Notes: a model not told the origin generated them from the letters alone. Shown: positions 35,625 through 44,812, counted from the stretch's first letter. The stretch: DNA of 64,000 nt from JAZKID01 sp965247525 (GCA_965247525.1 OZ252015.1:372001-436000); one strand, 5' to 3'. Program-made: numbers and translations.

Positions 35625-37079
35625 TCAAATTTCAAGGCGCTGCTTTAAAATATCATTGAGTGTTTTAGGGTTTGCCTTGCCGCCCGTTGCCTTCATGGCT
35701 TGGCCAACGAACCAACCAAGCAGGCTAGGTTTGTCTTTGACTTTGGCAACCTGATCAGGATTTGCAGCAATAATCTCATCAACGGCTTTTTCAATTTCAG
35801 CCGTATCCGTTACCTGCGTAAGGCCGTGCTGCTCAACAATTTTGCGCGCAGGCTCAACAGTCGTCCACATAATATCGAAAACATCTTTCGCAATTTTTCC
35901 GGATATGACATTTTGAACAATAAGACCAATTAGTTCCGCAAGGCCCTCAGCGCTGACGGGGCTGTTCTCGATAGTTTTGCCTTCTTTGTTTAACCGCCCA
36001 AAAAGTTCGTTGATCACCCAATTTGCAGCAAGTTTGGCATCACCTGCTTTTGCAACCTGTTCAAAATAATCTGCTGAAGCACGCTCTGCGACAAGAACCT
36101 GCGCATCATAAGGCGACAAACCAAGCGTTGTAACAAAACGCTGATATTTATCGTCCGGCAGTTCCGGCAGCTTGGCATGGAGCGCGTCAACCATGCTTTG
36201 CTCAACAACGAGTGGCAAAAGATCAGGATCTGGAAAATATCTGTAATCATGCGCCTCTTCCTTCGAGCGCATTGATCGCGTTTCACCTTTGGACGGATCG
36301 AAAAGACGCGTTTCCTGTTTGATAGCTATGCCTTCTTCAAGAAGATCGACCTGACGGCGCGCTTCACAATCAATGGCCTGACCTACAAAGCGGATCGAGT
36401 TCACATTTTTAATTTCGCAACGTGTGCCAAGTTTCGAATCGCCAACGCGCCGCACTGACACGTTTACGTCGGCACGCATATTGCCCTTGTCCATATCGCC
36501 GTCGCATGTCTCAAGATAGCGCAAAATCGTGCGCAGTTTGGTCAGATAGGCTTTTGCCTGTTCTGAGGAACGCATATCAGGCTTAGAAACAATTTCCATC
36601 AACGCGATACCGGAGCGATTTAAATCAACGTAAGATTTATCCGGATGCTGATCGTGGATTGATTTTCCCGCATCCTGTTCAAGATGCAGTCTCTCAATTC
36701 CTACGACGACATCATCACTGTCTTTGAAATTGAGGACAACCTCACCCTCGCCTACGATTGGCGATTTAAACTGGCTGATCTGATAGCCTTGTGGCAGGTC
36801 GGGATAAAAATAATTCTTTCGGTCAAAACTTGAACGCAAGTTGATCTGTGCCTTTAATCCCAGGCCAGTTCGAATAGCTTGATAAACACACTCCTGGTTA
36901 ATGACAGGCAACATGCCTGGCATGCCCGCATCGACAAATGATACATGGGAATTTGGTTCACCGCCGAAATCCGTCGAAGCCCCCGAAAACAGTTTGGCTC
37001 TTGAATTAATTTGCGCGTGGACTTCAAGTCCGATGACGATTTCCCATTTGCCAGTTGCGCCTTCAATAATCTGGTTCAT
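35625..37079 (-). CDS. gatB: Aspartyl/glutamyl-tRNA amidotransferase subunit B
   Basis: 484 residues. In GatCAB it phosphorylates Glu-tRNA(Gln) or Asp-tRNA(Asn) for amidation. Motifs: GLEVHAQINSRAKLFSGAS, GMPGMLPVIN, DRKNYFYPDLPQGYQISQF and the C-terminal YqeY-like tail. Length is normal. Its start overlaps the stop of the chorismate mutase gene by four bases. Confidence 0.97.
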   Translation of the reverse strand: MNQIIEGATGKWEIVIGLEVHAQINSRAKLFSGASTDFGGEPNSHVSFVDAGMPGMLPVINQECVYQAIRTGLGLKAQINLRSSFDRKNYFYPDLPQGYQISQFKSPIVGEGEVVLNFKDSDDVVVGIERLHLEQDAGKSIHDQHPDKSYVDLNRSGIALMEIVSKPDMRSSEQAKAYLTKLRTILRYLETCDGDMDKGNMRADVNVSVRRVGDSKLGTRCEIKNVNSIRFVGQAIDCEARRQVDLLEEGIAIKQETRLFDPSKGETRSMRSKEEAHDYRYFPDPDLLPLVVEQSMVDALHAKLPELPDDKYQRFVTTLGLSPYDAQVLVAERASADYFEQVAKAGDAKLAANWVINELFGRLNKEGKTIENSPVSAEGLAELIGLIVQNVISGKIAKDVFDIMWTTVEPARKIVEQHGLTQVTDTAEIEKAVDEIIAANPDQVAKVKDKPSLLGWFVGQAMKATGGKANPKTLNDILKQRLEI

Positions 37080-37369
37080 TTCAGTTTCTCTGATTCAAGT
37101 TTTACCGCCCAGTCGATAATGGCGCGCCAGATCATCTCTGCAAATTCGACATTCAATTTTTTCATAGTTGCTTTTTGCCTGACGTGATTAATCACGGCTT
37201 CAACCCGCTCTGGCACCAATGCAGGAATGTTCATAATCTTTTTAATTTCAACAGCGCGATGAATGTAGGTTTCGCGTTCAGCAAACAATGTGACAAGACT
37301 GTCATCAATCCTGTCGATCTCCGTGCGTAGCTCGCCCATGTCGCGGCAGTCTTCCGGCTTGCGGTTCAT
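37076..37369 (-). CDS. Chorismate mutase, AroQ type
   Basis: 97 residues, all helical. ELRTEIDRIDDSLVTLFAERE is the start of an AroQ-class chorismate mutase, with active-site Arg and Lys candidates (R in ELRTEID, R in FAERE, K in EIKKIMNIPALVPERVEAVI). It would turn chorismate into prephenate for Phe/Tyr synthesis. ATG 37369 overlaps the gatA stop by four bases and its stop overlaps the gatB start by four bases, so it is embedded in the gatCAB operon. Its activity cannot be proved from sequence. Confidence 0.88.
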   Translation of the reverse strand: MNRKPEDCRDMGELRTEIDRIDDSLVTLFAERETYIHRAVEIKKIMNIPALVPERVEAVINHVRQKATMKKLNVEFAEMIWRAIIDWAVKLESEKLK

Positions 37370-38847
37370 GCCGCCCACCAGTTTTTTGCAGCAAATGTGC
37401 CTGCGGCAATTTCCAGAACATGCCCTCCACGCAATAGCGTGCTTTCATCAAAAGCCTTGCCAATAAGCTGAAGGCCCAGAGGCAGGCCATTTTCATTCAA
37501 GCCACAAGGCACAGCAATCCCCGGCAAACCTGCCATGTTCACCGTGACTGTAAAAATATCATTGAGATACATTTCGATAGGATCAGCGCTGCCCTTCGAC
37601 CCTTGGGCAAAAGCTGCCGAGGGCGTCGCCGGGGTCAGAATCATATCGATCCCACTGTCGAAGGCCTGTTCAAAATCACGCTTGATCAACGTGCGGATTT
37701 TTTGTGCCCTGACATAATAGGCATCGTAATAGCCAGCTGAAAGAACATAAGTGCCGATCATAATTCGCCGGCGTACTTCCTTACCAAATCCAGCGGCACG
37801 GGTTTTTTCGTAAAGGTCGATAATGTTATCGCCTTCAACGCGCGTGCCATAACGCACGCCATCATAACGCGCCAGATTTGACGAGGCTTCAGCGGGCGCG
37901 ACAATGTAGTAAGCCGGCAAAGCTGTTTTGGTGTGCGGCAGGGAAATATCACGGATTGTGGCTCCCGCGGCTTTGAGCCAATCGATGCCCTGCTGCCATA
38001 ATTTTCCTATTTCTTCAGGCATTCCTTCCATCTGGTATTCTTTGGGAATGCCAACGGTCAGATCTTTCACGTCGCCAACAAGTGCTTTTTCATAGTCCGG
38101 GACAGGAATATCAACCGAGGTCGAATCTTTCGGGTCATATCCGGACATTGCTTTCAATAAGATTGCGCAGTCGCGGACATCACGGGCAATAGGGCCAGCC
38201 TGGTCGAGCGATGAGGCAAAGGCCACAATGCCGTAACGCGAGCATCTGCCATAAGTCGGCTTGATGCCAACCGTGCCTGTGAAGACAGCTGGCTGACGAA
38301 TTGATCCCCCCGTGTCGGACGCTGTTGCGCCTGCGCATAAAAAGCCTGCCACGGCAGCCGCTGAGCCACCTGACGACCCACCTGCAACCAGAGGTTCGTT
38401 TGAGGCCTTTGAGCGCCATGGATTGACCACCGGCCCAAAGCACGACGTCTCATTGGACGACCCCATGGCAAATTCATCGTTGTTAAGCTTGCCAAGCATT
38501 ACCGCCCCATCGCGCCAAAGCTGGCTGGTGACTGTTGATTCATAAGGCGGAATAAAATTGCCGAGGATATGAGAGCAGGCTGTTGTCCGCACATCTTTGG
38601 TACAAAACAGGTCTTTAATTCCAAGCGGAATGCCCTCTAATGCGCCTTGCTGGCCTTTGTAAAGCCGCTCTTCGCTGTCTTTGGCCATTTTAAGGGCATG
38701 ATCAGGCGTCTCCAAAACATAAGCGTTAAGTGCCTTTCCTTTGACCATATTGCCAAGATAAGCCTTCGTGACTTCCGTAGGGCTAAATGTTTTTGCAACA
38801 TAGCCATCGCGCAACTGCGCAATTGTGAGCTTTGTCAGATCATCCAT
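37366..38847 (-). CDS. gatA: Aspartyl/glutamyl-tRNA amidotransferase subunit A
   Basis: 493 residues, amidase-signature fold. It releases ammonia from glutamine. The Ser-cisSer-Lys triad is visible: the Lys in PLGIKDLFCT, the first Ser in GGSSGGSAAAVAG and the second in ATASDTGGSIRQPA. Its start overlaps the gatC stop (TAATG). It is coupled to both neighbours. Confidence 0.97.
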   Translation of the reverse strand: MDDLTKLTIAQLRDGYVAKTFSPTEVTKAYLGNMVKGKALNAYVLETPDHALKMAKDSEERLYKGQQGALEGIPLGIKDLFCTKDVRTTACSHILGNFIPPYESTVTSQLWRDGAVMLGKLNNDEFAMGSSNETSCFGPVVNPWRSKASNEPLVAGGSSGGSAAAVAGFLCAGATASDTGGSIRQPAVFTGTVGIKPTYGRCSRYGIVAFASSLDQAGPIARDVRDCAILLKAMSGYDPKDSTSVDIPVPDYEKALVGDVKDLTVGIPKEYQMEGMPEEIGKLWQQGIDWLKAAGATIRDISLPHTKTALPAYYIVAPAEASSNLARYDGVRYGTRVEGDNIIDLYEKTRAAGFGKEVRRRIMIGTYVLSAGYYDAYYVRAQKIRTLIKRDFEQAFDSGIDMILTPATPSAAFAQGSKGSADPIEMYLNDIFTVTVNMAGLPGIAVPCGLNENGLPLGLQLIGKAFDESTLLRGGHVLEIAAGTFAAKNWWAA

Positions 38848-39134
38848 TATTCAACGACTTTCGGAACCAGGAAAAAACAATCTTCGTGTGCGGGAGCGTT
38901 TTGGGTCACAAGTTCGGCCTGCTCACCATCGGTCACAATATCAGGCCGCATTTTTAAATTTGCTGGAATAACAGATGTCATCGCCTCGACACCATCGATG
39001 TCAATTTCGTTCAGCTGTTCAACAAAGCCCAAAATAGCGTTCAGCTCGTTCTGCAAGGCTGGAAGGTCCGCCTCTTCGACTTTGATGCGGGCAAGATGCG
39101 CTACGCGCTTTACAGTTTCGGCATCGACCGACAT
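38847..39134 (-). CDS. gatC: Aspartyl/glutamyl-tRNA amidotransferase subunit C
   Basis: 95 residues. The belt protein that wraps GatA and GatB. Typical text is VKRVAHLARIKVEEADLPAL and LNEIDIDGVEAMTSVI. The ATG at 39134 has AAGGA at proper distance; a GTG at 39140 is possible. It is first in the gat operon and divergent from the HIT gene across about 150 bases. Confidence 0.95.
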   Translation of the reverse strand: MSVDAETVKRVAHLARIKVEEADLPALQNELNAILGFVEQLNEIDIDGVEAMTSVIPANLKMRPDIVTDGEQAELVTQNAPAHEDCFFLVPKVVE

Positions 39135-39289
39135 TGGCACTTGTCCTTTGTGTGAATACGACCAGCTAGCACTGTCTACGACCTTGTTTCAACTGAGATT
39201 TTGCGTGATTCAATGCGTTTTCACAAAGCCCAAAGGCTTGCGCAGGTGTGCTTTAGAGGTATGACAGCAGCTTACAAAGGAATAAACCC

Positions 39290-39706
39290 ATGACAGCCTA
39301 TGACACCATGAATATTTTTGCCAAGATTTTAAGGGGTGATTTGCCCGCGCACAAAATATTTGAAGATGAGCACAGTCTTGCTTTTCTTGACATTATGCCA
39401 AAGGCAAAAGGCCATGCGCTGGTCATCCCGAAATATGAAGCACGCAATATTTTGGACTGCCCACAAAATATTTTGTCCTATCTTATTATGACAACACAAA
39501 AAATTGCACAGGTTGCACAGCGGGCATTTCATGCCGATGGAATAAGTCTCATTCAATCAAACGAGGCTGCTGGAGATCAAGAGGTTTTTCATCTGCATTT
39601 TCACGTCATCCCGCGATACAAAAATGCTGCAATGCAGCAGCGAGATATGGGGACGACTCCCGAAAAATTAAAAGAAACCGCTGAAATTTATAAATCCGCG
39701 TTGTAA
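39290..39706 (+). CDS. HIT family hydrolase
   Basis: 138 residues. The histidine triad motif is HLHFHVIPR near residue 101. The HINT-like start reads NIFAKILRGDLPAHKIFEDE. Members hydrolyse nucleoside phosphoramidates or dinucleotides. AAAGGAATAAACCC precedes the ATG. It stands alone between gatC and the unknown glycine-zipper gene. Confidence 0.93.
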   Translation: MTAYDTMNIFAKILRGDLPAHKIFEDEHSLAFLDIMPKAKGHALVIPKYEARNILDCPQNILSYLIMTTQKIAQVAQRAFHADGISLIQSNEAAGDQEVFHLHFHVIPRYKNAAMQQRDMGTTPEKLKETAEIYKSAL

Positions 39707-39785
39707 GGAGATGAACCTTGTCTCTTGATCTGCGTTAACCAAAGATGTTAATATAGCTTATTGAAAAACATAAAGTTTTATTGAA

Positions 39786-41567
39786 ATGACATTTCAAATA
39801 CTTCGACACAATAGCGCCCGCTTGTCACTTAAACGACAGGTTGAAAAGCAAGATACAACTCAAACAGACACAAAAATAAATTCACCCGAAAATAAAAAAA
39901 GCAAAGATTCTAAAAATAATTTAGAGCAAAAAACAAATCTGAACGTTTTAAAACAAAAAAGCTCAACATCTTTATCTCAAGATCGCACACACAGTCTTGA
40001 TAAGATTTTTCCAGAAAAACAGCTCGGTCTTTCACATATCTTTGCTTTCCAAGGCAATCCATTTCACTCGAATAACAGCTCGTTGGAATTTGAAAGCTCG
40101 GTTAATACGCGCCCTTTGCCAGCATTAACTGCAACGGCGCAAACTAAAATAAAAATCTCACGACGCGACCCTCAAAATCATGAAAAGAAAATCGTTTTTG
40201 ATCGTGACCCGATTTGGCTTGATAAAGCACATGCCGATCTCATTGCACTCAGCTCTCGCAAAGGCCTTTTCCGCGGCAGCATTCTTCTCAATTATTATTT
40301 AACAAAAAAATACAATTGGCCAATACTGAATTTGACGCGTGGCTCCGAGCTTTTTAATCAAAACTCCAGACCTAGAACTGAGTCCCAGAATTATATTCGA
40401 GAATATATTATTCGCAAAAAACTCGACACAGAATTTAGAGAGCTTGCAGACAATACAGAAGCCCTTGAAAATCGTATTAGTGCAATTAGGGAACACGGCG
40501 AAAATGTTCTTAAACGGCTTGAGCCAAGCCAAACTGCGGAAGCGTTGCAAGATTTCATCAAAGATGAAGATCAGACTTTTATCAAGTCTAGTCACATTGG
40601 CAACGAAGTGCGTGATGGGGCAAAAATCGTAAATTATAAAACATTTCGTATTAAAGGCGTAGACATTACGGCTGATGGTAAACTTCAGATTTCCGGCTTT
40701 AAACAAAAAGATACGCATCTCAATTTTCGAACTTACGTCTCAGAAAATACGTTGCCGGAAAATTTGGTCAAGGAAATTCAGTCACCTAATTTTAAACCAA
40801 AAGTTATTTTAGGACCTGGTTATCATGAATACGTCAAAGCCGCGAATGAACAAAATATAAAAGACAAAGGCCTTATTGATTCCTTTCAACAAGAAATCAA
40901 AGTCTTGAAAAACAGACGCTCTGAGCTTCTTAGTGAGATTGAGCCCGTCGAAGCCGTCGCCAAGCGCACAAACGCTTGGATGAAAACGATTGCGATACTT
41001 GGAACAACGGCGACACTCGTCAATATTGGCATCGGCTCGCGTCTCGATGGGTATGACCGCCAGCTCAATGAAGATGGCACAAGTGATCCGACACGTTCGG
41101 ACTACGCTTTGGGCCGGCGCACATGGGGGAATATCGGCGGCCTTATAGGCGGCGTAACCGGTTCCTATTTTGCTGTCAAAACCTTATTTGGTAAAAACCT
41201 TGCCGGATGGGGAATGAGCAAACACGTTTTTGAAGCGAACAAAATTCACCCGGAACGCCTCAGTACGCGTGCGGCGATGTCGCTTCCGCAAAATATTATT
41301 TTTGGAAACCCGTTTGCGTTTACCGGCCGTTTAATTGGAATTTCACTCTACGATTGGAAAGAGGGAGGATACAAATCTTCATTTTCAAGCGAAGATAAAG
41401 AAATCCTCGCTCGCGATGTAAGCTATGCGTGGGCGGACTATTCGCTTGGCGCGATTGGTAGCGGCTGGCTAGGCGCAAAGCTCGGTAGCCATGCTGGTTA
41501 TCGTATTGGTGAAAAGTGGCTGGTAAAAAAGGCGGTTTGCTTGGCGCCTCAATTGGCGGCGTGGTAG
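39786..41567 (+). CDS. Unknown glycine-zipper protein, first reading frame
   Basis: 593 residues as read; I do not recognise a family. There is no signal peptide. The first ~120 residues are Lys/Asn/Ser/Thr-rich and look disordered. Then come an acidic helical region with possible coiled coils (about 220-260 and 370-400) and Gly-rich hydrophobic segments near the end (WGNIGGLIGGVTGSYFAV, SLGAIGSGWLGAKLGSHAGYRIG). The frame ends soon after an A-AAA-AAG run in a short unrelated tail (AVCLAPQLAAW). The -1 frame carries on the glycine zipper, so the original product was probably about 652 residues. DNA is AT-rich. Confidence 0.72.
   Translation: MTFQILRHNSARLSLKRQVEKQDTTQTDTKINSPENKKSKDSKNNLEQKTNLNVLKQKSSTSLSQDRTHSLDKIFPEKQLGLSHIFAFQGNPFHSNNSSLEFESSVNTRPLPALTATAQTKIKISRRDPQNHEKKIVFDRDPIWLDKAHADLIALSSRKGLFRGSILLNYYLTKKYNWPILNLTRGSELFNQNSRPRTESQNYIREYIIRKKLDTEFRELADNTEALENRISAIREHGENVLKRLEPSQTAEALQDFIKDEDQTFIKSSHIGNEVRDGAKIVNYKTFRIKGVDITADGKLQISGFKQKDTHLNFRTYVSENTLPENLVKEIQSPNFKPKVILGPGYHEYVKAANEQNIKDKGLIDSFQQEIKVLKNRRSELLSEIEPVEAVAKRTNAWMKTIAILGTTATLVNIGIGSRLDGYDRQLNEDGTSDPTRSDYALGRRTWGNIGGLIGGVTGSYFAVKTLFGKNLAGWGMSKHVFEANKIHPERLSTRAAMSLPQNIIFGNPFAFTGRLIGISLYDWKEGGYKSSFSSEDKEILARDVSYAWADYSLGAIGSGWLGAKLGSHAGYRIGEKWLVKKAVCLAPQLAAW
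41525..41531 (+). other. A-AAA-AAG heptamer, candidate -1 frameshift site
   Basis: The codons are read GTA AAA AAG in the upstream frame, which is the same heptamer used at dnaX in E. coli. A -1 slip gives GGC at 41531, in frame with the downstream half. GGTGA at 41508-41512 is a weak Shine-Dalgarno-like element about 12 bases upstream. Downstream only short stems of 4-5 bp are visible, so there is no obvious strong stimulatory structure. Confidence 0.5.
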
Positions 41568-41743
41568 GAAGCATTGCCGGCACATTCTTTGGACCACAGG
41601 CCATTCATAAAAATCTCACAGGACCCGCACTGGACTGGGTCTTTGACAAAACCAATGTCTCGAAGAATTACAGCCCAGAAGAAATGGGTCGCAAACGTCT
41701 GGCACTTTACAAAAAAATTGGGGCAGGCACGCCGGAATCTTGA
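41531..41743 (+). CDS. Glycine-zipper protein, continuation in the -1 frame
   Basis: 70 codons after the slip site. The text GGLLGASIGGVVGSIAGTFFGP continues the glycine zipper of the upstream frame, then DWVFDKTNVSKNYSPEEMGRKRLALYKK ends the protein. It could instead start at its own GTG at 41516, or be joined by a single-base homopolymer error or mutation (one extra A restores the frame). It converges on secF, 11 bases away. Confidence 0.6.
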   Translation, partial: GGLLGASIGGVVGSIAGTFFGPQAIHKNLTGPALDWVFDKTNVSKNYSPEEMGRKRLALYKKIGAGTPES

Positions 41744-41754
41744 GGCTTGTTTAT

Positions 41755-42687
41755 TTAAGCTTTGGCCGTCATTTGTTTTTTGTCGGCCACCATTTCGGCG
41801 CGCATATTCATAAAAATAAGAATTGGCGCTGCAATAAAGATTGATGAGTAAACGCCGACAACAACTCCCCAGATCATTGCCAGGGTAAATGAGCGGATAA
41901 CCTCACCGCCAAAAATGGCGAGTGCGATAAGCGCCAATAATGCCGTGACCGATGTCAGCACTGTGCGGCTCAGTGTCTCGTTCAAAGAGGTATTGAGAAT
42001 TTCAGCCATGCTGATCTTTTTGTAGCGGCGCAGTGTTTCACGAATACGGTCAAACACAACTACAGTGTCGTTAAGCGAATAGCCAATAATCGTCAAAATC
42101 GCGGCAATCGACGTCAGGTTGAAATCAAGTTTCAACACTGCAAAAAACCCGATTGTCAGCACGACATCGTGCAAAGTTGCGACAATTGCCGCAACCGCAA
42201 ATGGCCACTCAAACCGGAACCAGAGATAGACAAGAATAGCCAATACCGAAAGCACTACGGCGAGAATACCGACTTGTATCAGCTCACCAGAGACTTGCGG
42301 TCCGACCACTTCCAAACGCCGGATATCATATTTTTCGGCAAGCGATGCTTTTGCGGCGTTATTGGCGGCCATCTGCGCCTGCTCGCCGCCGCGCTGCTGC
42401 TCTAAACGTATAAGAAGCTCACGCGCGCTGCCAAATTCTTGCACCTGCACTTCACCCAGTTTCAGCTCGGTCAATGTTTCGCGCACTTCAGCGATATTGG
42501 CATTTCCCTGTTTGGCTTGAATTTCGAGAAGCGTGCCACCACGAAAATCAATGCCGTAATTCAAACCTAGAAACAGAAAAAGAAGAATAGAAAGCACAGA
42601 CGCCGTTGCCGAAAACGGAAAACTGTAGCGGCGAAACCACATAAAATCGAAACGCGTATTGTCAGGGATAAGGCGAAGATAGCGCAT
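41755..42687 (-). CDS. secF: Protein translocase subunit SecF
   Basis: 310 residues with six membrane segments. GLNYGIDFRGGTLLEIQ is the SecF signature, and SLNDTVVVFDRIRETLRRY is a second. With SecD it uses the proton gradient to help pull exported proteins into the periplasm. ATG 42687 is chosen because it yields the usual MRYLRLIPD start, 16 bases after secD. It is the last gene of yajC-secD-secF. Confidence 0.96.
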   Translation of the reverse strand: MRYLRLIPDNTRFDFMWFRRYSFPFSATASVLSILLFLFLGLNYGIDFRGGTLLEIQAKQGNANIAEVRETLTELKLGEVQVQEFGSARELLIRLEQQRGGEQAQMAANNAAKASLAEKYDIRRLEVVGPQVSGELIQVGILAVVLSVLAILVYLWFRFEWPFAVAAIVATLHDVVLTIGFFAVLKLDFNLTSIAAILTIIGYSLNDTVVVFDRIRETLRRYKKISMAEILNTSLNETLSRTVLTSVTALLALIALAIFGGEVIRSFTLAMIWGVVVGVYSSIFIAAPILIFMNMRAEMVADKKQMTAKA

Positions 42688-42703
42688 AATTGTCTGCTCT
42701 TTT

Positions 42704-44302
42704 TTAAATACGAATGTGTGTCGGGCGGCCATAGCGCACCCATGCGGAAACCATCAGACGCACAAGCGTGACGGCGGTAAATACTGTTGTGATAATGCCG
42801 ATGCCCAGCGTGATTGCAAAGCCACGCACTGGACCCGTGCCGACGAAGAACAGGATCATCGTCGCAATAAACTGCGTGATATTGGCGTCCCAGATCGTGC
42901 CGATCGCTTTTGTAAAGCCCGTTTCAATAGCCGAAATCGCACTTCGCCCCGCGCGGGCTTCTTCGCGGATGCGCTCATAAATCAGGACGTTACTGTCAAC
43001 CGCCATGCCGATTGTCAAAACAATACCGGCAATACCTGGAAGGGTCAGAGTTGCGCCAAGAAGTGACAGACCTGCAAATGTGAAAGCAACGTGAACAAGC
43101 AGCGCAATATTCGCGAGGAACCCCAAAAACCCATAGGTTGCAAACATAAAACCGCAGACCAAAATGGTTGCGATCAATGCGGCCATTTTGCCGGCCGAGA
43201 TTGAATCAGCGCCAAGGCCAGGGCCAACCGTGCGCTCTTCAAGCGGGATCAAAGGCGCAGGCAAGGCCCCTGCCCGTAAAAGAACCGCAAGTTCATTAGC
43301 GCTTTGGGTCGTGAATGAGCCTGAGATCTGCCCGCGCCCGCCCGTAATAGGCTCGCGAATAACGGGGGCAGACAAAACTTTATTGTCGAGAACAATTGCA
43401 AAAGGCTTGCCTGTATTGTCAGCCGTGACCTGCGCAAAACGGCGCGCGCCAGCAAGATCAAAGGCGAAATTGATGACAGGCTCATTGCTGCGCTGGTCAA
43501 AACCCGCATCGGCATTTGTCAGCTGCTCACCGGAAATGATTGTGCGTTTTTGCACCAGATGCTGCTGTGTTCCATCTGCGGATGGAAGCACTTCAGATTC
43601 ACTAGGCACACCGCTTTGCAAGGCTTCGGCAGGTGTCATGCTGTCATCAACAAGACGGAATGTCAGCTTTGCCGTCTGCCCAAGAATACGGCGAAGCTGG
43701 TCAGGGTCTTGCAACCCCGGAACCTGAACAAGAATACGGTCTCGGCCCTGACGCTGAATGGATGGCTCTGTCGTGCCGAGCTGGTCAATGCGTCGGCGGA
43801 CAATTTCAATCGATTGGTCAACGGCCTTCCGGATACGTTCGCTTAAGCCCTCATCCGTCACATGCAGCGCATAATTGCCTGGCTGTGGCTCATCGATTGC
43901 AACTTCCTTGATAGCTCCTGTCAGGCCAAGCCCGCCGGTTGGTGTCAAAAGCTGGTTCAGACGGTCGTGCGCGCGTGTCGCATCTGCCGGATCACGCAAG
44001 CGAACTTGAACGAGATTGTTTTTAACAGAAAGACCCGTAAATTTTACAAGAGGCGCCTCGGCAAATACGCGGCGCACATCTTCGCGCAAAGCCTCCGTGC
44101 GGTCAGCACGAACAGCATCGGCATCAACCGCAAGCAACATATGCGACCCACCCTGTAGATCGAGGCCAAGCACAATGCGCGGCATATGAAATGGCAATTT
44201 CTCAAAAACACTATTTGGCAAAAAGTTGACCGAAGCCAGCAGGAGTGCAGCAAATGTGAGCGCCAGAATAAATGTGGCATAAAGCTTTGAGAAACGAAGC
44301 AT
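42704..44302 (-). CDS. secD: Protein translocase subunit SecD
   Basis: 532 residues. It has an N-terminal membrane helix, the large periplasmic P1 domain with LGLDLQGGSHMLLAVD, and five further helices with GMAVDSNVLIYERIREE. It works with SecF. It sits between yajC (47 bases) and secF in the standard order. Confidence 0.97.
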   Translation of the reverse strand: MLRFSKLYATFILALTFAALLLASVNFLPNSVFEKLPFHMPRIVLGLDLQGGSHMLLAVDADAVRADRTEALREDVRRVFAEAPLVKFTGLSVKNNLVQVRLRDPADATRAHDRLNQLLTPTGGLGLTGAIKEVAIDEPQPGNYALHVTDEGLSERIRKAVDQSIEIVRRRIDQLGTTEPSIQRQGRDRILVQVPGLQDPDQLRRILGQTAKLTFRLVDDSMTPAEALQSGVPSESEVLPSADGTQQHLVQKRTIISGEQLTNADAGFDQRSNEPVINFAFDLAGARRFAQVTADNTGKPFAIVLDNKVLSAPVIREPITGGRGQISGSFTTQSANELAVLLRAGALPAPLIPLEERTVGPGLGADSISAGKMAALIATILVCGFMFATYGFLGFLANIALLVHVAFTFAGLSLLGATLTLPGIAGIVLTIGMAVDSNVLIYERIREEARAGRSAISAIETGFTKAIGTIWDANITQFIATMILFFVGTGPVRGFAITLGIGIITTVFTAVTLVRLMVSAWVRYGRPTHIRI

Positions 44303-44349
44303 TACAAGGCTTTCAGTTCAGTTCTAAAAATGACAACTCAGCTTGATCT

Positions 44350-44736
44350 TTAAGCGCTTTTCTTTGTGCTTGATTTGCTTTCGTCATTTGCGGGTTTCAA
44401 AGGCTCTGTTTTTGAGCGTACTTCGGTGATCATTGCACGCACAAGGCGCACTTTATTGCCATCGCCCAGATCAATCATAACCTCAAAATCATCGATGACC
44501 TTGTCGACCTTGCCGATAAGCCCGCCAGAGGTCACAACCACATCGCCCTTGCGGACATTTTTGATCATTTCGCCATGAAGTTTTACGCGGCGTTGTTGCG
44601 GGCGGATCATGAGAAAATAAAGAATAGCGAAAATGAATGCGAATGGCGCGACCGACATAATCAGTTCGCTTGACTGCGAGCCTGCCGCGGGTGCGGCCGT
44701 TGTTGCAGCTTGCGCGTAGGCAGTTGAGATAAACAT
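44350..44736 (-). CDS. yajC: Preprotein translocase subunit YajC
   Basis: 128 residues. One membrane helix (VAPFAFIFAILYFLMIRPQQRR) is followed by the YajC core (KGDVVVTSGGLIGKVDKVIDD). It has a Ser/Ala-rich start with a possible signal-like stretch and a Lys/Ser tail. It accompanies SecDF. Confidence 0.95.
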   Translation of the reverse strand: MFISTAYAQAATTAAPAAGSQSSELIMSVAPFAFIFAILYFLMIRPQQRRVKLHGEMIKNVRKGDVVVTSGGLIGKVDKVIDDFEVMIDLGDGNKVRLVRAMITEVRSKTEPLKPANDESKSSTKKSA

Positions 44737-44789
44737 GACAGCTCCTGTGGCGTTTCTTTGCCAACAGGTATTATGTCTTCAAGGCCAAA

Positions 44790-44812
44790 GCAAGGTGCGA
44801 TTAACACCTTGC
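44790..44812. terminator. Hairpin between the LytM gene and yajC
   Basis: GCAAGGTG and CACCTTGC form an 8-bp stem with a seven-base loop. It sits in the gap between the LytM protein gene and yajC on the minus strand. The T tract is poor (minus: CTTTGG), so the terminator call is tentative. Confidence 0.35.

Noticed and set aside
41516..41743. Separate 75-codon gene starting at GTG 41516
   Set aside because: It lacks a ribosome site of its own, starts within the upstream gene and completes that gene's glycine-zipper pattern, so a continuation by frameshift or sequence error is simpler.
43164..43727. 187-residue plus-strand frame inside secD
   Set aside because: It is a shadow of an intact SecD gene with clear motifs.
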